Source: Nostocales cyanobacterium HT-58-2
Lineage (GTDB): Bacteria; Cyanobacteriota; Cyanobacteriia; Cyanobacteriales; Nostocaceae
Length of the DNA stretch: 64,000 nucleotides
Assembly: GCA_002163975.1 (NCBI GenBank)
Contig: CP019636.1
Coordinates: 2,021,001-2,085,000 of the forward strand
Direction: 5' to 3'
Part shown: piece by piece, positions 17,680 to 25,907 of the stretch
Layout: the number at the start of each line of letters is the position of its first letter
How positions within the stretch are numbered: the stretch's first letter is position 1
Program-made: the position numbers and the translations under genes
The notes under the pieces: model-generated
The model's input: the letters and a program-made list of their open reading frames with translations, nothing else
What the model was told of the DNA's origin: nothing
The model's database searches: none

Positions 17680-18957
17680 TTGAAGTCAGTAGTTAAAAGA
17701 ATTGCGGTCACCTTATCATCCATTGCAGCAGTACTCGCCGCATATCAGCCCGCATCCGCTCAACTCAGAATGGGAACCTATGGTATCCAGCCAGGACTGG
17801 AGCAAAACTATCTCCAGTACCAAATATCGGGGCGAGATGTGACTCAGATGCGAGGCATCTCTGGATGTGCTGTCGGATTTGGTTTCTCTTGTAACAAGGC
17901 TGGAGCAGTCTTCCAGAAAATAGTTGAATCAAATGGTGGACCAACCTACGAGCAGCTGCTGATGCGAGCTGCTGGTGGGGCAGAAAACTACCAAAATTTT
18001 GCCTCCTTCTACGGAAATTCTGCTGGTGTTTCTCAGATCCCATACGCTTCATTCTGGCAGAACGACAACGCTAATATCGTGGACGGGTATCGGTATCTTC
18101 TTGGGCAGACAGTTGCTCGGACTCCCCAAGAGGGTTTAGGACAGGTTACCAAGAACTTTTACTGGGCACCTGGAACATCTGGTAACTCGCTCGATCCTCG
18201 TAATGCCTTGCTGGATTTGAAATACTCCTATGGGCGTTTGTTGCTTGAAGAGGTTGCAAAAATTCCCAATGCTCAGGAGCAGATTCAAGCTTTGGGTCTA
18301 GAGCCGGGACAGACCAAGTATTACACCGACAAACTTTCCACCTCAATGCGTGCGGTGAAATCTGGGAATGAAGAGAATCTCAAAGACACCATTCTGAAAG
18401 ACCTCTCCATGCCCTATTCCCCAGAAGGCGCAGAGTACGGGCGTCCAAATCTTGGCATTCCTCAAGTTGATTTGCCCGTTGCAGAAACTCTCCAAGGAGA
18501 TGTCTTTGTAGCAGACAATCTAGTACCGTTGGAGCCAGAAGCGCTTAACGTGGATCTTCCTTCCAACTTGGTAGAAGATGTTGTCTTCCAAGAAGCTTCA
18601 GGCAATTCTTTTTCTTTTCCAGGCTGGATCATTGGCGGCGGTGGTCTTGGCTTGCTCCTACTTCTTCTAGCCCTTGGTGGTGGTGGTGATAGTTCCTCGG
18701 GTGGGGGATCAAATCTCGTATCAAGTATCCCTCCTGGTGTTGTTCCTCCTCCCTCTGGTGGGTCTATTCCTCCTGTGAACACTCCTCCTGGTGAAAACCA
18801 AATCATTGAAATACCACCTGCTCCCCCAGTGAAAACTCCTCCTGGAGAAGAAGTCAAGAAAGTCCCGGAGCCAACAACAATAACGCCCCTGGTGTTGCTG
18901 ATCATTGCCCTTTATATACTCACCTACAAACAGTGGCGTACACAAACAAGAGGCTAA
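17680..18957 (+). CDS. Exported protein with PEP-CTERM-like C-terminal tail
   Basis: A GGAGGT ribosome site at 17667-17672, 7 bp before a TTG, decides the start at 17680 over the earlier TTG at 17662. The protein (425 residues) begins KSVVKRIAVTLSSIAAVLAA, a signal peptide cleaved after ASAQ. The mature domain (to about 290) is unfamiliar. Then come a glycine/leucine-rich hydrophobic stretch, a proline-rich linker with PPGG/NTPPGE repeats, and a tail of VPEPTT, a hydrophobic helix and a short basic end. That tail matches the PEP-CTERM sorting signal processed by exosortase. The protein is probably exported and processed to the cell surface or sheath. Confidence 0.7.
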   Translation: MKSVVKRIAVTLSSIAAVLAAYQPASAQLRMGTYGIQPGLEQNYLQYQISGRDVTQMRGISGCAVGFGFSCNKAGAVFQKIVESNGGPTYEQLLMRAAGGAENYQNFASFYGNSAGVSQIPYASFWQNDNANIVDGYRYLLGQTVARTPQEGLGQVTKNFYWAPGTSGNSLDPRNALLDLKYSYGRLLLEEVAKIPNAQEQIQALGLEPGQTKYYTDKLSTSMRAVKSGNEENLKDTILKDLSMPYSPEGAEYGRPNLGIPQVDLPVAETLQGDVFVADNLVPLEPEALNVDLPSNLVEDVVFQEASGNSFSFPGWIIGGGGLGLLLLLLALGGGGDSSSGGGSNLVSSIPPGVVPPPSGGSIPPVNTPPGENQIIEIPPAPPVKTPPGEEVKKVPEPTTITPLVLLIIALYILTYKQWRTQTRG

Positions 18958-19001
18958 GCTCTTTGCTGCTACTCTCCTGCGGCTTAGCTGAAATATGGAA
19001 T

Positions 19002-19038
19002 CGCTCGCATCCCTTTACGTCATGAAAGAATGCGAGCG
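19002..19038 (+). terminator. Hairpin after the PEP-CTERM gene
   Basis: A 9-bp perfect stem (CGCTCGCAT / ATGCGAGCG) with a 19-base loop is followed by TGAGTCTTTT. It lies 45 bp after the stop. Confidence 0.5.
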
Positions 19039-19096
19039 TGAGTCTTTTGATGTCTTATGGTAGGTGCTTATGTAGTTTTACGAGCTACAAAAGTTG

Positions 19097-19588
19097 TTAC
19101 TGACCTGGTTGGTTGTTTGTGTTTGATGTAGGTTGAGCTGGAGCCACTTTTGCGTTTACCTTTACGCTTTTGACACCTTTAATCTCTTGTGCCAAAGTAG
19201 GAATCTTATTCAACTGCTCCTGTGTCGGAACTGTTCCCGCTACGGTAACATCACCTTCTTTAGCATCAACTGTTAGCTGACTAGCTGGCAAATTAGCCTC
19301 TAACTTGCCGCGCACTTCGCTTTCTAAATCAGCATCAGCTCTGTCTGTATCACCGCCAGTGGCATTGTTACGTTGTTCGCGTGCTCTAATGTCAGACTCT
19401 ATTTGGTCTTTACGAACTTCGCTAGTAGCGTCTTGTTGAGTTGTCTGAGCAGTTTCTTTTGTTGGGGCATTAACGTTTTCATTTGTCCCTGAAGGAGCAT
19501 CTGCACTCGTTCTAGAGGGAGGTTCGCCGCAACCAAACGCACCAACAGCTATAACGCCACTAATAATCAATGGAATGAACTTGTTCAT
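19097..19588 (-). CDS. BON-domain lipoprotein
   Basis: The 163-residue product has a lipoprotein signal ending in the lipobox VGAFGC (Cys20), so it should be lipid-anchored. A polar, Thr/Ala/Asn-rich linker (about 22-90) leads to a BON domain (about 85-150): DLESEVRGKLEANLPASQLT, EGDVTVAGTVPTQEQLNK and KGVKSVKVN. BON domains bind phospholipid or act as structural modules in osmotic-stress proteins such as OsmY. It is convergent with the PEP-CTERM gene. A role in envelope stability under stress is an inference. Confidence 0.85.
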   Translation of the reverse strand: MNKFIPLIISGVIAVGAFGCGEPPSRTSADAPSGTNENVNAPTKETAQTTQQDATSEVRKDQIESDIRAREQRNNATGGDTDRADADLESEVRGKLEANLPASQLTVDAKEGDVTVAGTVPTQEQLNKIPTLAQEIKGVKSVKVNAKVAPAQPTSNTNNQPGQ

Positions 19589-19902
19589 CTTCTCTTTTCC
19601 ACTTCAAAGTTTCAAACGATTCATTGACACAAGCAGTGAGTAACACCAAACAGTTATCTTTGCTATCTGCAGAATGCAGACAAGAATGTACAAACTCTTG
19701 TTATGGTCTCCTGACTTCTATGACAGCAATTCCCTGACAACTGAAAGCTGTTTATTGTGTGTGAGGTTGAGGAGCGAATTTTGCGAATTCAGAGTCAAGA
19801 GCAGCCAGTGTGTTAAGCAGGCAATCCCCGACAAAAAGTATCTGGCGTTAAAAAGTCCAAAAAAAGCACTTCTTTGATGATTGACTCATCACTCACAATT
19901 GG
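19589..19902. other. Spacer with nothing clear
   Basis: This 314-bp stretch has no family-like reading frame, no strong hairpin and no repeat that I can see. It should contain the promoter of the BON lipoprotein near its left end. Confidence 0.5.
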
Positions 19903-20574
19903 CTAAACAATAGTATCCCGACGATCAACTGTATCTCGACGGTCAACAATTTTGACTGGAGGTTGATGAGTTTCTAGAGATTCATTACTGACAACTCGAG
20001 CAGAGTCATTGGTGTGAGTATTGACAACACCAGGTGCACTGTAAATGCCAAACTCTTCAATTCCTCGGTTTCTTAAAACAGTTTCGGCACGACGAACGTC
20101 ACTGTCTGTACCTTCCACTATCACCAGGTAATCACCACGAGAGACACGTTCGTTGTATACTCTGGCGCGTTCTTCAGGAATTCCCAAACCAATAAGCGCA
20201 CCTAGTAAGCCTCCAGCTGCTGCACCAATTCCAGCACCAGCAATAGTTGTCGCTAAAGTTGTAGCGATCTCGCCTGCGAGCAATATAGGACCCACGCCAG
20301 GAATTGCTAAGGTTCCTAAACCTACGAGCAAACCGGTGATACCTCCTAATGTTGCACCTGTTACTGCTCCAGCTGCCGCTCCTTCATCAGCTTTATTGCC
20401 AACATGCTTCTGCGTTTCGACACCAGCAATATCACCGCTGCGATCGCTATCTTTAGCAATGACAGAAATTTTATTCATTGGGAAGCCAGCATCTCTAAGC
20501 TCAGTGAGTGCGTGCTCGGCTTCACGACGGTTAGAAAATACTCCGACTGCACGTTTGTGTTCGCCCAAAGCCAT
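19903..20574 (-). CDS. General stress protein 17M-like protein with glycine-rich transmembrane core
   Basis: The 223-residue protein starts with a YflT/GSP17M-like alpha-beta domain (about 8-45: AVGVFSNRREAEHALTELRD, then PMNKISVIAKD). A Gly/Ala-rich hydrophobic core (about 65-145) looks like glycine-zipper membrane segments. A second ferredoxin-like half (YLVIVEGTDSDVRRAETVLR) follows. The C-terminus has a short repeat, VDRRDT, twice. Relatives in cyanobacteria are stress-induced, and the nearby BON lipoprotein on the same strand fits an envelope-stress theme. A GGAG ribosome site lies just before the ATG. Confidence 0.8.
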   Translation of the reverse strand: MALGEHKRAVGVFSNRREAEHALTELRDAGFPMNKISVIAKDSDRSGDIAGVETQKHVGNKADEGAAAGAVTGATLGGITGLLVGLGTLAIPGVGPILLAGEIATTLATTIAGAGIGAAAGGLLGALIGLGIPEERARVYNERVSRGDYLVIVEGTDSDVRRAETVLRNRGIEEFGIYSAPGVVNTHTNDSARVVSNESLETHQPPVKIVDRRDTVDRRDTIV

Positions 20575-20950
20575 TTTACTCCTCCATGTAAATAGCTAGA
20601 AAAAAGCACAAAAACAGCACAAAGACAGCAAAAATAGTATACTGTAGTGTACTTTCAATATTTTTTGTGCTCTTATTACTGTTTTGCCTTTTTTTCTTCT
20701 GACTTGCATCGTCCGCAAGTGTAAGCTAAATATCTATCAACAGATTGGTTATGTACCTAACAAGGTGATTGAGTATAGGAAGAAATCTTCACCCAATAAC
20801 TATTTTCCAGTCCCTGACAGGGGTAATTGCACTTCAATTGTTCGGTTATACGACTTTCACTTATAAACAAATGCTTATAACCTCATAGATAGTAGTGAAT
20901 GCCTAGCCAGCGTGCTGTCAGTCGCTCTTTAATTAAAGGGGTGAGAACTT
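20575..20950. other. Divergent promoter spacer, no gene seen
   Basis: It separates the stress protein from the histidine kinase. Its left part is a poly-purine run with repeated CAGCACAAA/GACAGCAAA words. No family-like frame is present. Confidence 0.5.
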
Positions 20951-22492
20951 GTGTACAAATGGATTTTGCCGAGTTTGAGCGAAGTTTTAGCAAACAGTCA
21001 ATCAACAATGACTGAATGCTCATCTGCTAAAGCAGAGCAGCAATGGCGCGTCAGCGTAGCAGCGACAGAACAGCTGTTATTAAATACTTTAGCAACGGCG
21101 TTACCTGAGGCGAACCTTGGATTAGTTTTAGCTGCGCCAGCACCTGTCTTTAGCGAACCAAGCCTGACTCAAAACTTACAGACGGTTACTTTTACGGCAA
21201 AGCCATTTAACCCCTTGGCACTGATGCCATTTCAACTGCCACCTGGTGTGGCTGCCACAGATACATTTGCTCCTGATGAGTCGGTTTTACCCGTGCTAGG
21301 AACAGATCCATTGGCGAGGGAGCAGTTTTGTTTGGTTTTCACCAAGCAATTTAGATTAGTCCTAGTGTTAGCAGAAGATACCAATGGTGGTAAGACTTTT
21401 TCTTTTTCTTTTGAGCCAGAGGTCGTTGAGTTAGCATGGCGCGCACTAGGAGCACGAGTTATATTAAGTCATCCAGATCTGTTCGCCAATTTAGAAGAAT
21501 TAGTACAAAAATATTCTCCAGTAGCTCCAGATTACCGCACAATTATGGAGTTCAGTCGGTTATTGCTAAAGCAATTTCCAGAACCAGAAGAAGACACGGA
21601 AATAGGAAAACAGGGAGATATAGGGACGCGGGGACGCGCAGAGTGTGTAGAAACTGTTCCCACGTCACCACGTTTACCTACCAAACACTCTGCTCTACGG
21701 CAGGAAACTCCGAACGCAAGTGTCCTCCTGTGTGACTCATCAGAAGTGCCAACTCGTTCTGATGTAGAACTGTTGCAAGCTTTTGCTCACGAAGTTCGCA
21801 CTCCTTTAACAACAATTCGTACCATCACTCGTCTTTTGCTCAAACAGCGTGACTTGCCTGCAAACGTTATTAAGCGTTTGGAACTTATTGATCACGAATG
21901 CACCGAGCAAATTGACCGTATGGAGTTGCTCTTTAGAGCAGCAGAACTAGAAACATCTGCGCCTGTAAAATGCACAAACGCTCAACTCACGGCAATGTCG
22001 CTGGAGCAAGTGTTGCAGCAAAGCATTCCGCGCTGGCAACAAGCAGCAAATCGGCGGAATTTGACTTTGGATGTGGTTTTACCTCAGCAGTTACCAACTG
22101 TGGTCAGTAATCCTAGTATGTTGGATCGAGTTCTCACGGGTTTAATGGAGAATTTCACCCGCAGCTTACCTGCTGGTAGCCATATTCAAGTACAGGTTAT
22201 ACCTGCTGGGGATCAACTGAAATTGCAGTTATTGCCCCTACCTCAGGTGACAGATAATAGTAAAGCAACAGTATCTTCATGTACACCACCGATTCGCAAG
22301 GCTCTTGGTCAACTGCTCATGTTCCAACCGGAAACGGGTACGATTAGTCTCAATCTCGCTGCAACTAAGCATTTGTTCCAGGCGATTGGAGGGAAACTTA
22401 TTGTGCGCGAACGTCCCCATCACGGAGAAGTGCTAACGATTTTCCTTCCCTTGGAAGTCACTAATCAACAGAAGTTGGAAGTGAATAGGTGA
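20951..22492 (+). CDS. Sensor histidine kinase with degenerate ATPase domain
   Basis: This 513-residue protein (GTG start) has a variable N-terminal sensor half with no membrane helix, then a HisKA box, FAHEVRTPLTTIRTITRLLL, with phospho-acceptor His280. The ATPase half keeps an N-box-like DRVLTGLMENFTRSL and ends GGKLIVRERPHHGEVLTIFL, but I see no clear DxGxG (G1) motif between them. It resembles a cyanobacterial cytosolic kinase family. Residues about 215-255 are an in-frame low-complexity stretch (GDIGTRGRAE...) that looks like inserted repeat DNA. No response regulator is adjacent. Its partner and signal are unknown. Confidence 0.78.
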   Translation: MYKWILPSLSEVLANSQSTMTECSSAKAEQQWRVSVAATEQLLLNTLATALPEANLGLVLAAPAPVFSEPSLTQNLQTVTFTAKPFNPLALMPFQLPPGVAATDTFAPDESVLPVLGTDPLAREQFCLVFTKQFRLVLVLAEDTNGGKTFSFSFEPEVVELAWRALGARVILSHPDLFANLEELVQKYSPVAPDYRTIMEFSRLLLKQFPEPEEDTEIGKQGDIGTRGRAECVETVPTSPRLPTKHSALRQETPNASVLLCDSSEVPTRSDVELLQAFAHEVRTPLTTIRTITRLLLKQRDLPANVIKRLELIDHECTEQIDRMELLFRAAELETSAPVKCTNAQLTAMSLEQVLQQSIPRWQQAANRRNLTLDVVLPQQLPTVVSNPSMLDRVLTGLMENFTRSLPAGSHIQVQVIPAGDQLKLQLLPLPQVTDNSKATVSSCTPPIRKALGQLLMFQPETGTISLNLAATKHLFQAIGGKLIVRERPHHGEVLTIFLPLEVTNQQKLEVNR

Positions 22493-22822
22493 ACTACCCA
22501 GCCTTAGCTCCTCCGTGGGAAACCCAACCCCCTGTTGTAGTGAATCCCGTCACACAGGCGTTGGAGTTGTGGGAAATGCCCCCCAGGTATGTCATAAACT
22601 TTTGCAGAGGTTACACTCAGCAGGCACTATTCTCCCTTCGGGTTCACCAGTCACCTGCGGAGGGAAACCCCTTCTCCTGTCACCAGACGCACTCGCGTTC
22701 GGGTGAATCCTGCGGATACGCTCCACCAGCGCCAGTTGCCTAGGTCGGGAAACCCTCCCGCAGCGCTGGACTCACCGCAACGCAGTGGCTAACTGCTAAC
22801 AACGAACCAATATCTCCTGATA
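22493..22822. repeat. Extragenic repeat-rich spacer
   Basis: The spacer between the kinase and glnB holds several palindromes: CGGAGGGAAACCCC, GTCGGGAAACCCTCCC and GACGCACTCGCGTTCGGG. The last is shared with 14803. An open frame runs through most of it but reads as repeat (proline/serine/glycine-rich, no family look), so I do not call it a gene. Confidence 0.55.
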
Positions 22823-23188
<366 letters not shown>

Positions 23189-23450
23189 CTATCAAAGCAG
23201 ATCGATTTTCTAACGCTTTAACTTACAATGCAACCTCAAATAAATATCTACCAAATCGCCATATGACTTTACGATAGATGCCTTGCTTATCAAATAAAAG
23301 TTAAATTAGTAAGCATTGTCTACCTTCATCGTCTTTTTAGTTAGCATCTGAGGTTTCTAAGGTCAATTTATCATTTTTTTTGTAGCTTACTTTAACAAAA
23401 ATAAAGATGAATTGTGATGCGCGACAGATTGATTAGGACAATGATTTGAC

Positions 23451-24101
23451 CTAACGACTATGGCTTTCAAATAAGGGGCGTACAACCAAATACCCAGTAC
23501 CAAAACCTAGAACAATAATTAGCAAAATAGCTATTATTAACCACCAACCTCTAATTTGCGTTGGCCTTGATTCGCTATGGGGAGTATAGCTGACGTCTTG
23601 CTCTTCTATAAAGACTGGTTCTGACACGGGAACCGGAATTTGCATCACCGAAGGAAAAGGAGGTGTTGGCGAACTTTCTCTGTAGAAAACACGCGGACGA
23701 GAAACTTGCTCTTTAGAAGTTGCTTCGGTCAATGGTCGTTTGATTTCAGTTCTATAATCAGCAGGAGCTTGGTGAGAAGTTGTTTCGGTCAATGGTCGTT
23801 TGATTTCAGTTCTATAATCAGCAGGAGCTTGGGAAGTTTGATGAGAACTAACCTTTGCTTGCGCATCAACCAACTTTTGTAGGCGCAAAACAGACTCAAC
23901 AGCTTTAGCAATTTCTTGCCGAAGCACTTGATTTTCTTGGACAAGCTGTTGATTCTGGACGTTAAGACCATCTAACTTTGCTTGGACAGCTTGTAACTCT
24001 GCTGCCAAGTCCCGATAGACAGAGATTGGCACAGCGGGAGAATAGGTTTGGGTATTGGGTGCTGGTGTACTGCTGTGAACAGAACCTGTGATTGTTCGCA
24101 T
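23451..24101 (-). CDS. Coiled-coil, single-pass membrane hypothetical protein with duplicated 20-residue unit
   Basis: From the ATG at 24101 the product is 216 residues; the longer frame would begin with a TTG at 24143. An N-terminal coiled coil (about 30-80: AELQAVQAKLDGLNVQNQQL) precedes two copies of a 20-residue unit, APADYRTEIKRPLTE(T/A)TS. A C-terminal membrane helix follows (WWLIIAILLIIVLGFGTGYL, about 185-205) with a short outside tail. The 60-bp DNA units (about 23716-23775 and 23776-23835) are almost identical. I do not know the function. Confidence 0.6.
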   Translation of the reverse strand: MRTITGSVHSSTPAPNTQTYSPAVPISVYRDLAAELQAVQAKLDGLNVQNQQLVQENQVLRQEIAKAVESVLRLQKLVDAQAKVSSHQTSQAPADYRTEIKRPLTETTSHQAPADYRTEIKRPLTEATSKEQVSRPRVFYRESSPTPPFPSVMQIPVPVSEPVFIEEQDVSYTPHSESRPTQIRGWWLIIAILLIIVLGFGTGYLVVRPLFESHSR

Positions 24102-24378
24102 TGGTAGGTTGATATCAAAATTAAAGGTAAGTACGTAAGTCAACGAAGCGAATCTACTATCAGAGACTGACAGCCTCTGAAACTATGCCCAAGAATAATA
24201 GAAAACTTGGGGAAAGATTATTAATTTACAACTTAGGGGAAAAATCGACAAGTGAACCAATAGTAAATATATGTCCTTTTGGCATATATGGTTCATTAGA
24301 GCTATAGAGGAGAGGAAAAAAGTTAAAAGTTAAAAATTTTTACCTTAATTCTTTTGACTTTTTATGTTCCTTACACCT

Positions 24379-25200
24379 TCACTTGATTAATAGTGGAAAG
24401 AAGTGTCCCACAGGACCTTGCCCTTTACCAATCTCTAAGGCGTAAGAAAGTGCAGAAGTGACATATTCCTTTGCCTGTCGCACTGCTGTTATCAAGTCCT
24501 TTCCAAGTGCAAGATTTGCGGCGATCGCTGCTGAAAGGGTACAACCAGTGCCATGAGAATTCTTTGTATCTATATGTTTTGTTGTCAAAGTTTCCATCTT
24601 GTGCCCATCGAACCAGATATCAACGCCGCGCAAACTTCCCTGCATACCTCCGCCCTTGACTAAAACAGCCTTTGCTGCTGCATTCTGATGAATGATTTGA
24701 GCAGCTGCTCTCATATCATCTAAAGAATGAATTGGTAAACCGCTCAAAATTTGAGCTTCATAACGATTTGGGGTCACAATAGCAGCCTTGGGGATTAACA
24801 GATTCCGAAGAGTTTTCACAGCGTCATCATCCAGCAATTGCGCCCCTGTACGAGACACCATCACTGGATCGACGACGAGATTGTGAAGTTGTAAAGCTTC
24901 CACCTGTTGGGCAACAGCGGTTATGATTTCCTTATTCAGCAACATTCCCGTTTTCGCCGCTTGCACGCCTATATCTTCATAGACTGCACAAATTTGTGCA
25001 ACAACAGCTTCTGGCGCCATAGCATCAACCCGGGTCACGCCCAAAGTGTTTTGTGCTGTAATGCAGGTGACAGCGCTTGTACCGTGGATGCAGTGAAAAG
25101 CAAAGGTGCGTAAATCGGCTTGAATACCCGCACCGCCACCGCTGTCAGATCCGGCAATAGTTAAAGCAACGGGCACTTTGGGGGTCGTTTCGGCGTTCAT
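24379..25200 (-). CDS. thiD: Hydroxymethylpyrimidine/phosphomethylpyrimidine kinase
   Basis: ThiD phosphorylates HMP to HMP-P and then HMP-PP in thiamine synthesis. The 273-residue ribokinase-fold sequence has the N-terminal TIAGSDSGGGAGIQADLRTF motif, the VDPVMVSRTGAQLL substrate region, TPNRYEAQILSG, KAVLVKGGG and the C-terminal catalytic motif NSHGTGCTLSAAIAANLALG. Length and motifs fit ThiD fully. Nothing suggests an operon. Confidence 0.96.
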   Translation of the reverse strand: MNAETTPKVPVALTIAGSDSGGGAGIQADLRTFAFHCIHGTSAVTCITAQNTLGVTRVDAMAPEAVVAQICAVYEDIGVQAAKTGMLLNKEIITAVAQQVEALQLHNLVVDPVMVSRTGAQLLDDDAVKTLRNLLIPKAAIVTPNRYEAQILSGLPIHSLDDMRAAAQIIHQNAAAKAVLVKGGGMQGSLRGVDIWFDGHKMETLTTKHIDTKNSHGTGCTLSAAIAANLALGKDLITAVRQAKEYVTSALSYALEIGKGQGPVGHFFPLLIK

Positions 25201-25346
25201 AAGTGTAGGGAATAAATGATAGGTGCTAGGTTACAGGTTACAGCTTTTTCTCTACTCCTCTATATTGTCAAGTATTTAACTTGCTTACACTTAGGAACTA
25301 GACTACGTCCTAGCACTGGTTTTCTTTATTTTGAACTTTGAATTGC

Positions 25347-25787
25347 TTATACCTTATCCTGCGTCCCCTCCTGTATGCGTTGCAATTGCCCTTGTAAACA
25401 CTTGCCCCATTCTGCTGCTAGGGGAATTTCTGTAAAAGGAACACGTACTGTTTGATTGGGTTCTGAAAATAGAAACTCCAACTCGATAGTACGACCTTTT
25501 TCCGGTGTTCGTTCTATATCTACTTGTTTGTCATCAATCAAAAGAGAGATCTGCTTAACATCAAGCAAAGAAAATGTTTCAAGCTTAATTGGACCTTTAG
25601 GTGTTGGTTTCCCCCAAGTAATATTGTTACCTTTTTGACCCAAAACTGCATAAATATCGTACTTAGCTCGTTCAAATTGCTCAGCCCAAGTGCGATAAGC
25701 CTCTATTTTTTGATACTCCTTGGAGCCTTGCCAAGCCAACCAAAAAAATGCAAATAACAGGGGTAACCATAAAAGACCGCGTTCCAT
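25347..25787 (-). CDS. Membrane-anchored hypothetical protein
   Basis: The ATG at 25787 gives 146 residues starting MERGLLWLPLLFAFFWLAWQ, an N-terminal membrane anchor; the longer frame adds 31 residues that do not look conserved. The remainder is soluble with beta strands (LETFSLLDVKQISLLIDDKQ, RTIELEFLFSEPN). It resembles cyanobacteria-specific hypotheticals of similar size. It is divergent from the subtilase gene, whose ATG is about 120 bp away, so the two may share a control region. Confidence 0.65.
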   Translation of the reverse strand: MERGLLWLPLLFAFFWLAWQGSKEYQKIEAYRTWAEQFERAKYDIYAVLGQKGNNITWGKPTPKGPIKLETFSLLDVKQISLLIDDKQVDIERTPEKGRTIELEFLFSEPNQTVRVPFTEIPLAAEWGKCLQGQLQRIQEGTQDKV

Positions 25788-25907
25788 CGTTGAAAAAGTG
25801 TCCTGAGTTTTGTGTAAAAGTTGTAAGTTTACTACTAAACGCGCCACTAAAGGGCGTGTATGAGTTATGGTAGTGAGCAAACTGGCAAAAAGCTGTAATG
25901 GTTTGAG

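Noticed and set aside
18462..18905. Minus-strand proline/glycine-rich protein of 147 residues
   Set aside because: It is the antisense of the PPGG-repeat linker of the PEP-CTERM gene, and the plus-strand gene has signal peptide, ribosome site and tail.
22489..22743. 84-residue protein after the histidine kinase
   Set aside because: It is made of extragenic repeat sequence, overlaps the kinase stop and has no ribosome site of its own.
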